Source of the DNA: Nocardia lijiangensis NBRC 108240
GTDB taxonomy: Bacteria > Actinomycetota > Actinomycetes > Mycobacteriales > Mycobacteriaceae
Length of the DNA: 50,343 nt
Assembly (NCBI RefSeq): GCF_001613045.1
Contig: NZ_BDBP01000077.1
Location: forward strand, 1 to 50,343
Direction of reading: 5' to 3'
Program-made: the position numbers and the translations under genes
The notes under the pieces: model-generated
Database searches by the model: none
Told to the model about the DNA's origin: nothing
Seen by the model: only the letters and a program-made list of their open reading frames with translations
Shown here: positions 24,676-32,166 of the stretch, piece by piece
Layout of the letters: each line of letters starts with the position of its first letter
Numbering within the stretch: the stretch's first letter is position 1

Positions 24676-25626
24676 ATGCCGAGTAGCAACAGCGCCTCGA
24701 AGTCGGCCAAGGCCGTCCGAGCCGCGGGGAAGGTGTCGCCTTCCCGCAAGGGCGGCGGCGGCAAGGGCCAGCTTCCGAAGAAACGCCAGATCCCGTGGTT
24801 GGCCATCGGCGCGGCCGCAGTAATCATCGCATTGATCGGCGCCCTCGCCTACAACCTGGTCCCCAAATACCGCGAACAGGCCGAACTGGACAAGTACACG
24901 CCCAGCGCGCAGCAGAAGGATCCGTCGGATCAGATCGCGGGCGTGGTGAAGAAGGACTACGCGCAGGGCGCGGGCAAGCACGTCGACCCGACCCAGCGGG
25001 TGGCCTACGACCAGAAGCCGCCCTTCGGCGGGCCGCACGATCAGGCGTGGGCCGACTGCACCGGCGTCGCGTACGCCAAGCCGATCCGCACCGAGAACGC
25101 GGTGCACTCGCTCGAGCACGGCGCCGTGTGGATCGCCTACAACCCCGACAAGGTCGACAGCGCGGGCATCGACACGCTGAAGAAGAAGGTCGAAGGCAAG
25201 CAGTACACGCTGATGTCGCCGTACCCGGGGCTGGACAGCGCGATCGCGCTGCAGTCGTGGGGGCATCAGCTGAAGCTGGACAGCCCCGAGGACAAGCGGA
25301 TCAACCAGTTCATCACCGCGCTGCGGCAGAACCAGTACACCTATCCCGAGGTCGGCGCGGCCTGCTCCAACCCGTACTTCGACAGGGAGAACCCGGAGCC
25401 GTTCGACCCCGCGCCGGTCGGGCCGGACGCGGTGCCGATGGACGGTGCGGGCATCCCGATCGATCAGTCCGAGCTCGGCGGTGGACTGCCTCCCGGGATT
25501 CCGGGTCTGCCCGGCGTCCCCGGCATGCCCGGTGTTCCTGGCCTTCCCGGCGCTCCCGGTCTTCCCGGCGCTCCTGGTGCACCCGGACTTCCCGGTGCAC
25601 CGACCGAGCCGACAGCGGGACCCTAG
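24676..25626 (+). CDS. DUF3105 protein with collagen-like Gly-X-Pro tail
   Basis: A 316-residue membrane-anchored protein. A basic, Gly/Lys-rich cytoplasmic head (1-38) leads to one membrane helix (about 39-63), then a DUF3105 domain outside the cell with the conserved ENAVHSLEHGAVWIAYNPD and ALQSWGHQL segments. Residues about 265-311 are a collagen-like run of twelve or so consecutive Gly-X-Pro triplets (GIP GLP GVP GMP and so on) ending in TEPTAGP. No function is known for DUF3105. The gene is divergent from argS and directly abuts the next ORF, with no base between stop and start. Confidence 0.88.
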   Translation: MPSSNSASKSAKAVRAAGKVSPSRKGGGGKGQLPKKRQIPWLAIGAAAVIIALIGALAYNLVPKYREQAELDKYTPSAQQKDPSDQIAGVVKKDYAQGAGKHVDPTQRVAYDQKPPFGGPHDQAWADCTGVAYAKPIRTENAVHSLEHGAVWIAYNPDKVDSAGIDTLKKKVEGKQYTLMSPYPGLDSAIALQSWGHQLKLDSPEDKRINQFITALRQNQYTYPEVGAACSNPYFDRENPEPFDPAPVGPDAVPMDGAGIPIDQSELGGGLPPGIPGLPGVPGMPGVPGLPGAPGLPGAPGAPGLPGAPTEPTAGP

Positions 25627-26352
25627 ATGCAGACCGAAGCCGATATCGACCACGACACCGAATCCGCCACGGAGACGGGATTCAAGGCGCAGGTGCGCAA
25701 GCAAGGGGTCGCGCTGCTGATCCTCGGCGCGCTCGGCGCCATCCTGCTCGGATTCGCCATCGGGACGCTGGTACGCCTGCCGCTGGACGGCGGCTCCGGT
25801 GAACCCGACCCCACCGCGGTCGATGTCGGCTTCGCCCAGGACATGTCCGCGCACCACGCGCAAGCCGTCGAGATGGCGGGCATCGCCCTGCTGCGCTCCA
25901 CCGACAACGATGTGCGCAGGCTGGCCTACGACATCATGACCACCCAGCAGAACCAGGTCGGCCGGATGCAGGGCTGGCTGCAGCTGTGGGACAAGCCCGC
26001 GCAGGGCGCCGAGGGCTTCATGGGGTGGATGAGCGAGCCCGGCGGCGGGCACGGACACGGCGGCGGACACCAGATGTCCGAGCCGATGGCGAGCATGCCC
26101 GGCATGGCCACCCAGGAAGAGCTCGCCGCGCTGCGCCAAGCACCCGTCCCCGAAGCCGACGTCATCTTCCTGCGCCTCATGCTGCGGCATCACCAAGGCG
26201 GCATGCCGATGATGGAGTACGCGGCCCAGCACGCCGCCACCACCGCGGTACGCACCCTCGCCGCGAGCATGGCCGAAACCCAGCAGGCCGAATCCCGCCT
26301 GCTCACCACCATGCTCACCGCCCGCGGCGGCACCCCTCTCCCCCTCAACTGA
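25627..26352 (+). CDS. DUF305 family protein with His/Met-rich loop
   Basis: A 241-residue protein with an N-terminal membrane helix (about 32-51, GVALLILGALGAILLGFAIG) and an external helical domain of two similar halves, FAQDMSAHHAQAVEMA and FLRLMLRHHQGGMPMMEYA, the DUF305 (ferritin-like) signature. A loop between them reads GGGHGHGGGHQM followed by more Met, which looks able to bind metal, most likely copper (inference). The ATG follows the stop of the DUF3105 gene directly, so the two are co-translated. A strong terminator follows. Confidence 0.88.
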   Translation: MQTEADIDHDTESATETGFKAQVRKQGVALLILGALGAILLGFAIGTLVRLPLDGGSGEPDPTAVDVGFAQDMSAHHAQAVEMAGIALLRSTDNDVRRLAYDIMTTQQNQVGRMQGWLQLWDKPAQGAEGFMGWMSEPGGGHGHGGGHQMSEPMASMPGMATQEELAALRQAPVPEADVIFLRLMLRHHQGGMPMMEYAAQHAATTAVRTLAASMAETQQAESRLLTTMLTARGGTPLPLN

Positions 26353-26355
26353 CCC

Positions 26356-26402
26356 GGCGTCGGGCCGGGCCATGCGAAAGCCCCCGGCCCGACGCCCTTT
26401 TT
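26356..26402 (+). terminator. Intrinsic terminator of the DUF3105-DUF305 operon
   Basis: A 14-bp perfect stem, GGCGTCGGGCCGGG (26356-26369) against its complement (26383-26396), followed by CTTTTT, begins 4 bp past the DUF305 stop. It is a classical rho-independent terminator. Confidence 0.92.
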
Positions 26403-26473
26403 GGCGTCCAGCGTGCGATGCGATACGCTTGCCCCGCCCGATCGGACCACCCGGCCCGACCGAGATCTATCCC

Positions 26474-26546
26474 GCCCTCGTAGCTCAGGGGATAGAGCGT
26501 CTGCCTCCGGAGCAGAAGGCCGCAGGTTCGAATCCTGCCGAGGGCA
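26474..26546 (+). tRNA. tRNA-Arg (anticodon CCG)
   Basis: A complete 73-nt cloverleaf: acceptor GCCCTCG pairs with CGAGGGC, the D arm is TAGCTCAGGGGATAGAGC, the anticodon loop CTCCGGA carries CCG at 26507-26509, and the T arm is GCAGGTTCGAATCCTGC. The discriminator base is A, and no CCA is encoded. It reads CGG. Confidence 0.96.
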
Positions 26547-26559
26547 CTCCACTCGCAGC

Positions 26560-26589
26560 AGGCCCATGCCCACAAGGGCTTGGGCCTTT
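26560..26589 (+). terminator. Terminator after tRNA-Arg
   Basis: AGGCCCA (26560-26566) pairs with TGGGCCT (26581-26587), with an inner GCCC/GGGC stem and ACAA loop, followed by TTTGCTCGTTT. It lies 14 bp past the tRNA. Confidence 0.75.
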
Positions 26590-26608
26590 GCTCGTTTCGT
26601 AGTGTTTT

Positions 26609-26660
26609 GTGGGGGTGCAACCCCCACGCCCCGCCCGGAGGGCTTCGCCCCCGGACCCCC
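26609..26660. repeat. GC-rich palindromic element (interspersed type)
   Basis: A perfect 8-bp hairpin, GTGGGGGT/ACCCCCAC with a 3-nt loop (26609-26627), is followed by a second nested stem (CCGG-A-GGGC-TTC-GCCC-C-CGG). The pattern of a G-run palindrome followed by a CCCGGAGGGCTTCGCCCCCGG-like stem resembles palindromic elements scattered in many actinobacterial genomes; copy number elsewhere cannot be seen here. Confidence 0.5.
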
Positions 26661-26679
26661 TGGGGCGGGGCTGGTTTTT

Positions 26680-26810
26680 GTGGGGGCGTTCCGTTTGGTT
26701 TTTTGGTCGGCCATGGGACTGGTTTTGTGGGGTGTTCCGTTTGGTTTTGGTCGCCGATGGGGTGGGGCTTGTTTGTAGGGTGTTCCGTTGGTTTCTGGTG
26801 GCGCCGCGTA
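26680..26810. repeat. Three imperfect 47-48-bp tandem repeats, G/T-rich on the plus strand
   Basis: Units begin at 26680, 26727 and 26775; each opens with GTGGGG (or GTAGGG) then GTTCCGTTTGG and a T-run, and the third is truncated. The plus strand is almost free of C and A in places. The stretch from 26590 to 26948 has no credible gene; reading frames through it are simple translations of the repeat. It has no CRISPR-like spacers. Confidence 0.7.
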
Positions 26811-26948
26811 GAGGGTGGCGTGGTCTTGCCCAGTCCGATCCGGCCGAATGCCCGTCTGGCACAAAGTCGCCTGTCGGCTGATGCTCTGCGAGCATGTCGT
26901 CATGATCGACTTGCCGCTATCGAGCCGGTCTGCGCGTCGGATGCACCG

Positions 26949-27215
26949 ATGATCCGTATCAATGTGACGAACAAGGACAACCAGACGCGAGACTGGTTCG
27001 TCGAACCGTACGGCGATCACATGACCCTCGAACCCGGCGATGTGATGACCATCGAGTTCGAACATCCGGCAGAGCTCATCATCGACATCACGTTGCACGA
27101 ATGCGGCGGCGAGGAGATCTGGACGCACGGCGCCACCAGGTACGAGGTTCTGCTACCCAAGGATCTGAAACTCAACGGCACCAGCGTATGGCCGCAACCG
27201 CAGGACAACGGCTAG
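26949..27215 (+). CDS. Hypothetical 88-residue protein
   Basis: I do not recognise this protein. It is 88 aa, acidic, with no membrane segment or signal, and looks all-beta: alternating hydrophobic stretches such as MIRINVTNKD, LEPGDVMTIEFEHPAELIIDITL and RYEVLLPKDLKLNG suggest a small beta-sandwich or cupin-like fold. GC-rich third positions support coding. The ATG at 26949 lacks a clear Shine-Dalgarno, so translation may begin at a nearby upstream in-frame codon. It stands alone after the G/T-rich repeat tract. Confidence 0.6.
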   Translation: MIRINVTNKDNQTRDWFVEPYGDHMTLEPGDVMTIEFEHPAELIIDITLHECGGEEIWTHGATRYEVLLPKDLKLNGTSVWPQPQDNG

Positions 27216-27347
27216 CAGTGCCGAGCGGCCGCGGAAGGGGTAACAGTAATCGGTACTCCACGCCCCGGCCGTCGAGTAGAGTTGGGGTGTCACGTGAGTG
27301 ATGCCGAGAGGGCGAAGCGCCGCTGTCACGACGCCTCGCCCGGTGGG

Positions 27348-27464
27348 TCAGTTGATCCACACTCGGCGGACCAGAACGAACGCCCCGGCGATTACGGCAG
27401 CGAGCGCGAACACGATGCCGTAATCGACCGGGGCGTTGTTCTTGCCCCGGCGATGCTTTGCCAT
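27348..27464 (-). CDS. Very small membrane protein (38 aa) with ideal ribosome binding site
   Basis: A 38-residue ORF: basic N-terminus MAKHRRGKNNAPVD, one membrane helix (about residues 15-32, YGIVFALAAVIAGAFVLV) and the basic end RRVWIN. The ATG at 27464 has a perfect Shine-Dalgarno, AGGAGG at 27473-27478 with 8-nt spacing, and third positions are GC-rich. The charge pattern favours an N-in, C-in or short-hairpin topology that I cannot resolve. I do not recognise a family. Strand and frame are preferred over the overlapping plus-strand reading, which has a poorer start. Confidence 0.65.
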   Translation of the reverse strand: MAKHRRGKNNAPVDYGIVFALAAVIAGAFVLVRRVWIN

Positions 27465-27675
27465 CCCCACCACCTCCTTTCTCGGCACGGTGCGGCCTGG
27501 ACCAGACGCCACACCGCCCCTGGAGTAGGAGGTGGCAGCACCCTACTCTCGCGCTCCGACCAGACCCTTTGCGTCACAGCGGGTTACACGCATGCGGCTG
27601 CGCCGCCGACGGACCTGCGCTCGAAGCCTGCGGCGGGCGATGGGCACCGCGGCTGATCTTTGGCAGGATGATCGG

Positions 27676-27831
27676 GTGCGTTCTGTGCTGAGGGTGGGGG
27701 CCGTTACGGCCGCGATAATCGCCCTGCCCACCGCCTGGTCGAGCAGCAGTACCAAGCGCTGGGCACCGCGAAGTAGACGTGAGCACAGCATGTTCGAGCA
27801 CAGCATGTTCGACGTACTCTCGGGATCATGA
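27676..27831 (+). CDS. Possible 51-residue leader ORF overlapping the phosphoesterase start
   Basis: A GTG at 27676 follows AGGATG by about 6 nt and opens a 51-codon frame with a signal-peptide-like N-terminus (VRSVLRVGAVTAAIIALPTAW). Its stop overlaps the phosphoesterase ATG by 4 bp (ATGA), and it includes the in-frame repeat EHSMFEHSMF encoded by a 15-bp tandem duplication. An ATG 12 codons upstream is also in frame. It may be a coupling or leader peptide, or a chance frame over a promoter. Confidence 0.35.
   Translation: MRSVLRVGAVTAAIIALPTAWSSSSTKRWAPRSRREHSMFEHSMFDVLSGS
27781..27810. repeat. Two exact 15-bp tandem repeats just upstream of the phosphoesterase
   Basis: GAGCACAGCATGTTC occurs twice head to tail (27781-27795 and 27796-27810), ending 17 bp before the ATG at 27828. 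The repeat overlaps the likely promoter: TACTCT at 27815-27820 sits 7 bp before the ATG. It could be a paired binding site or a recent slippage duplication. Confidence 0.7.
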
Positions 27832-29219
27832 GCTGCTGCGGGCCCTCGCGCCGGACCGTGCTCGGCGCCATCGCCTCCGCGGCACTGCTTTCCGCGATGC
27901 CCACGAGTCGCGCTCGGGCACGGCCTGTTTCGCTGGTCGCGACAGATCTGGAAGTCGTCACCGTCACCGACAGCTCGGTCGTGCTGACCTGGACCACCGT
28001 GGCGCCGGACGAATCCGGGCGCCTGATTCCGGTGCCCTCCGATGCCGAAGTTCGGCTCGGCCCAGCCGATTCCCTGAACGCACCCGTCCCGGTCTTCGCC
28101 GATCCCGATCGAACGCCGTTCCACTACGCCGAGATCGGCGGGCTGGAGCCGGGCCGCCGCTACCGCTTCGAGGCCTGGTCGCAGGGCGTGCGGGCGACTC
28201 CCGCGCTCTCGCTCACCACGCTGTCGCCCGGAACACCGGAGGCCACAGGCGAATTCACCACCATGGTGCCGCCGCCGGGTCGTCTGTTGCGCACCATCGC
28301 GCTGGCCAACGACGTGCACTACGGCGAAACGGTGAGCGGATTGGTGGTCGGCTCGTTTCCGCCCGGATTCCGCCAGCCCGCCGGTCTGCCGCCCTACCCC
28401 GAGGTCATGCTGTCCGCGCTGCTCGACGATCTGCGGGCCAGGGGCGCGGATCGTCTGCTCGTCGCGGGCGATCTCACCAGCGAGGCGACGCCGGAGGAGT
28501 CGCGCGCCGTCCGCGCCCGGCTGGACTCGTGGGGCACGCTCGGCAGCGACTACCTGGTGACGCGCGGCAATCACGATCGCCCGCACCTCGGCCACCGGAG
28601 TTGCACGCACCTCGGCGAGCACCGCGACTGCTGGGGCGACAATTTCCTCGCCAGACAAGAGCTGGTCGAGCACGAGGTCGGCGGGCTGCGCCTGCTCGGC
28701 GTGGACACCAGCGAACTCGACGGCGCGGGCGGGCGCATCGAACGGCCCCAGTTCGATCGCCTGGCCGAGGTGCTGCGCGCCGATCCGGACCGCCCGACCC
28801 TGGTCTTCGGCCACCACCCGGTGACCATCGAATCGGGACTCACCAACACCGCGGGCCCGGCCTTCGTCCTCGACGGCACGGACAGCGCCGAACTACAGCG
28901 CCTCTACGAGCGGGCGCCCGGCGTCTTCCTCCACCACAGCGGCCACACCCACCGCAACCGCCGGACCAAGCCGGATGCCGCTATCGCGGTGGAATTCCTG
29001 GAGGTGGCCGCGGTGAAGGAGTATCCGGGCGGCTACAGCCTGCTCCGGGTGTACGAGGGCGGCTACATGGTGAACTTCTACAAGACGCGCACCGAGGACG
29101 CCCGCCGGTGGAGCGGCACCACCCGCGGCGAATACTTCGGATTGTTGCCCGATTACAGCCTCGGCACCTTCGCCGACCGCAATCACGTTGTCGCCAGGGA
29201 CTTTTCCGGACTCTCCTGA
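27828..29219 (+). CDS. Tat-exported metallophosphoesterase with fibronectin-like N-terminal domain
   Basis: A 463-residue exported phosphoesterase. The N-terminus SRRTVLGAIASAALLSA (7-23) is a twin-arginine signal. Residues about 36-145 form a fibronectin III-like domain, as in purple-acid-type enzymes. The calcineurin-like catalytic domain shows all metal ligands: D162-x-H164, G214-D215, GNHD 247-250, GHH 328-330 and GHTH 372-375. The substrate is unknown; a phosphate monoester or diester outside the membrane is likely. There is no Shine-Dalgarno, and the -10-like TACTCT lies 7 bp upstream, suggesting leaderless translation or coupling to the small upstream frame. Confidence 0.88.
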   Translation: MSCCGPSRRTVLGAIASAALLSAMPTSRARARPVSLVATDLEVVTVTDSSVVLTWTTVAPDESGRLIPVPSDAEVRLGPADSLNAPVPVFADPDRTPFHYAEIGGLEPGRRYRFEAWSQGVRATPALSLTTLSPGTPEATGEFTTMVPPPGRLLRTIALANDVHYGETVSGLVVGSFPPGFRQPAGLPPYPEVMLSALLDDLRARGADRLLVAGDLTSEATPEESRAVRARLDSWGTLGSDYLVTRGNHDRPHLGHRSCTHLGEHRDCWGDNFLARQELVEHEVGGLRLLGVDTSELDGAGGRIERPQFDRLAEVLRADPDRPTLVFGHHPVTIESGLTNTAGPAFVLDGTDSAELQRLYERAPGVFLHHSGHTHRNRRTKPDAAIAVEFLEVAAVKEYPGGYSLLRVYEGGYMVNFYKTRTEDARRWSGTTRGEYFGLLPDYSLGTFADRNHVVARDFSGLS

Positions 29220-29338
29220 ACGGACGAAAGCGACGAAGTTCGCATAACCTGATCCGGCATACGGAAGAACGTCGACGACGCCCCGATCCGGCGATGGCGT
29301 AACACCGAACCGGGGCCCGACGACTGGCGCACCCTTGT

Positions 29339-29413
29339 TGGAGCGAGCGGCGGGAATTGAACCCGCGTAAACGGCTTTGCAGACCGTTGCCTAAACCACT
29401 CAGCCACGCCCGC
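29339..29413 (-). tRNA. tRNA-Cys (anticodon GCA)
   Basis: On the minus strand, acceptor GCGGGCG pairs with CGCTCGC (one G-U), the anticodon loop CTGCAAA carries GCA, and the T arm is GCGGGTTCAATTCCCGC. The discriminator is T, followed by an encoded CCA (29341-29339). It lies between the phosphoesterase and marR genes on the opposite strand. Confidence 0.93.
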
Positions 29414-29524
29414 CTCGCATTCGAGAATGCCGGGCCGAGACCCCGGCGACCAGGCTTGGGCTCGAGCTGATTCAAAACCTCGCGCCCGCGAGGAAAGGGC
29501 CGCACGGCATGCAATGATCGGGGA

Positions 29525-30073
29525 ATGTCTCGGCCACGCCCGCTCCCAGCCGACCCGATCGAGGAGGCCCACCGTCAGTGGGTCGGCCACGGCTGGGGCG
29601 ATGTCGCCGACGGCATGGCGGCGGTGACCTCGCTGGTCCGCGCCCAGCAAATCGTGATGGCCCGGGTGGACGAGGCGCTGAAGCCGACCGGTCTGACCTT
29701 CTCTCGGTACGAGTTGCTCATGCTGCTCAGCTTCAGCAAGACCGGCGCGCTGCCGATGGCGAAGGCCAGCGCCCGGCTCCAGGTGCACCCGACCAGCGTC
29801 ACCAACACCGTCGATCGGCTCGAGGCAGCACATCTCGTCGAGCGGGTTCCGCACCCCAGCGACCGCCGCGCCACGCTCATCGAAATCACCGATGCCGGAA
29901 GGGAATTGGTCGCCAAGGCCACCGAAGAACTGAACACGAAGGTGTTCGCCCATCCGGGTCTGCGGCCGGATCGGCTGCACACCCTGTTGCAGCTGCTCGC
30001 GGAATTCCGGCACGCGGCGGGCGACTTCGACACCGGCGACGCGCCCGCGCGCTGGACCGCAGGAGACCGCTGA
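29525..30073 (+). CDS. MarR family transcriptional regulator
   Basis: A 182-aa winged-helix regulator. After an N-terminal dimerisation helix, the recognition region MAKASARLQVHPTSVTNTVDRLEAAHLVERVPHPSDRRATLIEITDAG (about residues 78-122) is the MarR DNA-binding core and wing. No ligand pocket can be assigned. It is not tightly linked to another gene: tRNA-Cys lies upstream on the other strand, and the Hsp70-like gene 128 bp downstream. A perfect GCATTC/GAATGC palindrome at 29417-29430, about 95 bp upstream, is a candidate self-operator but also borders the tRNA promoter. Confidence 0.92.
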   Translation: MSRPRPLPADPIEEAHRQWVGHGWGDVADGMAAVTSLVRAQQIVMARVDEALKPTGLTFSRYELLMLLSFSKTGALPMAKASARLQVHPTSVTNTVDRLEAAHLVERVPHPSDRRATLIEITDAGRELVAKATEELNTKVFAHPGLRPDRLHTLLQLLAEFRHAAGDFDTGDAPARWTAGDR

Positions 30074-30201
30074 ACTCCGCTCCGTACCTGGCGGTCTCAT
30101 ACACCACGGAATCGAACGCCTCGTAACAGTCCGGCATCCAAGTAGCGAATTCGCGGCGGCGTTGCCTTGGCAGCGGAGGGGAAAGGGTCCACCATGGATT
30201 C

Positions 30202-31260
30202 ATGGTGCTGGTCTTGGGGGTGTCGGCGGGCGCTGGTGGCGCGCGCGGGATGTTGACGCATTCCGATCAACCGCACCTTCCCCCGATCGACCGCTGCCAT
30301 GTCCCGCGCCGCGCGGGCGCGGCCGTCGAGGAGGCCGTGTTCGAGGCGATCCGCGAGATGTGCCGCTCCGCCCAGCTGCGCGACGAGCTGATCACCGGCA
30401 CCGCCGTCACCTGCCGCTGCCCGCTGCACGCCGACGCCATCCGATCCGCGGCGGGCCGCAGCAGGCTCACCATCGTCGACGAGCCGCTGGCCCAGCTGCG
30501 CTATCTGCGCTTCACCGGAAGGCTTCCGGACTCCGGCACGGTGATTCTCTACGACCTCGGCAGCTCCGGACTGACTGTGACGCACGCCGACTGCCGCACT
30601 GACGCCATCCTGTCCAGCAAACGCAGCACCGTGCTCGGCGGCGACGGCTACGACGCGCTGCTGCGCTGGCAACTGGCGCGCGGCGGCGTGCTCACCGATC
30701 GGCTCACGAGCAGGCGGCACCGCGAGGCCCTCAGCAACACGCGGGTGATCACCGCGACCGATCTCGGCTCCGGCGGCCGCGCCGTGGTGACCCGCAGCGA
30801 TCTGGCCGAACTGTGCGCCGCCGGCATTCACCACTCCGCGTCGTTCGTTCGCCAGCTCATCGAGGAGAGCGGCGTGCGGCCCGAGGCGCTCGTCCTGCTC
30901 GGTGGCTGCACCCGCAGCCCGAGCGTGCGCGCCGAGCTGGCCGAATTGGTCGACCTGCCGGTGATCTACGACCCCGAGCCGGAATACGTTTCGGCCCGTG
31001 GCGCACTGCTATTCGCCGCCGAACGCCCGTCCGGCGACGTGCGCATGACGCGCCTGCGGGCGGGCGCGACCCGGCCCGGGCTCGCCCCCGTGGGTGTCGG
31101 CCGCCGGAAAATCATCGCCGCCGTGGCGGTCACCGCGGCGCTTGGCGCGACCATCGCCGGTTTGCTCGCCGTGGAACGGAATTCGGCACGGCCGCCGAGC
31201 GGGGGGACCGTGCCGACGCAGATCGAATTGCGCACCACCCCGCAGCCGTCGGGCAACTGA
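30202..31260 (+). CDS. Degenerate Hsp70/actin-fold ATPase with C-terminal membrane helix
   Basis: A 352-aa protein that keeps parts of an Hsp70 nucleotide-binding domain: a phosphate-2-like loop ILYDLGSSGLTVT (115-127) and an adenosine-type motif LLGGCTRSPSV (232-242). The N-terminal phosphate-1 loop is reduced to MVLVLGVSAGAGGARG, with no GIDLGTT-like sequence, and there is no substrate-binding domain. A membrane helix (about 304-323) and a short Pro/Thr-rich tail close it. Related one-helix Hsp70-like proteins exist in Mycobacteriales; function unknown. The frame has a distant Shine-Dalgarno (GGAGGGG), so the start is uncertain. Confidence 0.7.
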   Translation: MVLVLGVSAGAGGARGMLTHSDQPHLPPIDRCHVPRRAGAAVEEAVFEAIREMCRSAQLRDELITGTAVTCRCPLHADAIRSAAGRSRLTIVDEPLAQLRYLRFTGRLPDSGTVILYDLGSSGLTVTHADCRTDAILSSKRSTVLGGDGYDALLRWQLARGGVLTDRLTSRRHREALSNTRVITATDLGSGGRAVVTRSDLAELCAAGIHHSASFVRQLIEESGVRPEALVLLGGCTRSPSVRAELAELVDLPVIYDPEPEYVSARGALLFAAERPSGDVRMTRLRAGATRPGLAPVGVGRRKIIAAVAVTAALGATIAGLLAVERNSARPPSGGTVPTQIELRTTPQPSGN

Positions 31261-31330
31261 GGACGGAGCGGCCGCATCCCGTTGGCTAGCATGGCGCGAG
31301 AACCACAAGCGCACGACAACGGGGGTACAC

Positions 31331-32158
31331 GTGGCATTCGCCGCCGCAAGAACCATGCTCGAGACCGGACTCGGCGTGCTGACCTCGCACCGCGCCCTTC
31401 GCGCGTTTCCGGTGCGGTCGGCCGTCACCGGCGCGGCCGTGATGGGCGCGCTGTCCCTGCTCATCGGGACGGAGGTGGCCGAGGGGTCGGACACTACGTC
31501 GTTGCTGCTGTTCGGCGCGGGCTATCTACTGATGATGATCGTCACCACGTTCGGCAATGCCGGGCTCATCGCGCAGACCGACATCGTGTTGCGCGGCGGG
31601 TATCCCAGCGCGAGCGCGGGCAGGCGGGCGGCGCTGGCCCGGTGGCACGCGATTCTGCCGTGGGCACTGGTGGCGGCGACGATACTGCCGGTGCTGCGAC
31701 TGATCGAGCACGACTTTCGCGACCTGCGCGCGATGCGCCGCGGCCGCACCGGAACCGCGTGGGCGGACGCGGCCGACTTGGCGTTGCCGAAGATCGTCCT
31801 GGAGCACCGGAATCCGCCTGGCGCACTGCGTGATTCGCGAGCGGCGCTGGAACGTGGCTGGGGCGCCGACGTGACGGGCAGCGCGCGCTTCGGTGTGGTC
31901 GGCTACACGCTGGTGCTCGGAGGCGGAACGCTGAGCCTGCTGGTCGCCGCAGCGTTGGGCGCGCTGGCGGAGGCGCGGCTCGGCCTGCCGTACGGCACGG
32001 CGGTGGGACTGTGGCTCGGCCTGACCGTCTTCACCACCGCACTGATCTTCGTCTCGGCCGCGACCGCGGTGTATCAGGCCGCGCTCTATCGCTACTCGGT
32101 CGACGGGTACACGCCGCCCGCGTTCGCCGCGGATCTCACGCGGTCGTTCCAGCCCTGA
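31331..32158 (+). CDS. Multi-pass membrane protein, possibly DUF6159-like
   Basis: A 275-aa protein with five or six predicted helices: about 27-48, 58-75, 113-133, 193-220 and 225-258. A polar loop (HDFRDLRAMRRGRTGTAW) lies between helices three and four. The N-terminal pattern (TMLETGLGVLTSHRALRAFPVRSAV) recalls the DUF6159 family, but this is a low-confidence match. The GTG at 31331 gives a clean start 70 bp after the Hsp70-like gene; an in-frame ATG eight codons later is possible. The two genes may be one transcript. A bidirectional terminator follows. Confidence 0.7.
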   Translation: MAFAAARTMLETGLGVLTSHRALRAFPVRSAVTGAAVMGALSLLIGTEVAEGSDTTSLLLFGAGYLLMMIVTTFGNAGLIAQTDIVLRGGYPSASAGRRAALARWHAILPWALVAATILPVLRLIEHDFRDLRAMRRGRTGTAWADAADLALPKIVLEHRNPPGALRDSRAALERGWGADVTGSARFGVVGYTLVLGGGTLSLLVAAALGALAEARLGLPYGTAVGLWLGLTVFTTALIFVSAATAVYQAALYRYSVDGYTPPAFAADLTRSFQP

Positions 32159-32166
32159 GACGACGA

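Noticed and set aside
26546..26620. Prophage or integrative-element attachment at tRNA-Arg
   Set aside because: No integrase gene and no duplicated tRNA 3' end are found in the window.
26680..26810. CRISPR-like array
   Set aside because: The 47-48-bp units are contiguous and imperfect, without unique spacers or cas genes.
27282..27656. A plus-strand frame beginning SDAERAKRR
   Set aside because: The start looks protein-like, but third-position GC is mixed, there is no ribosome binding site, and it is antisense to the 38-residue ORF with an ideal one.
27543..28817. A 424-codon minus-strand frame opposite the phosphoesterase
   Set aside because: It is antisense to a gene with all five metallophosphoesterase motifs and a Tat signal.
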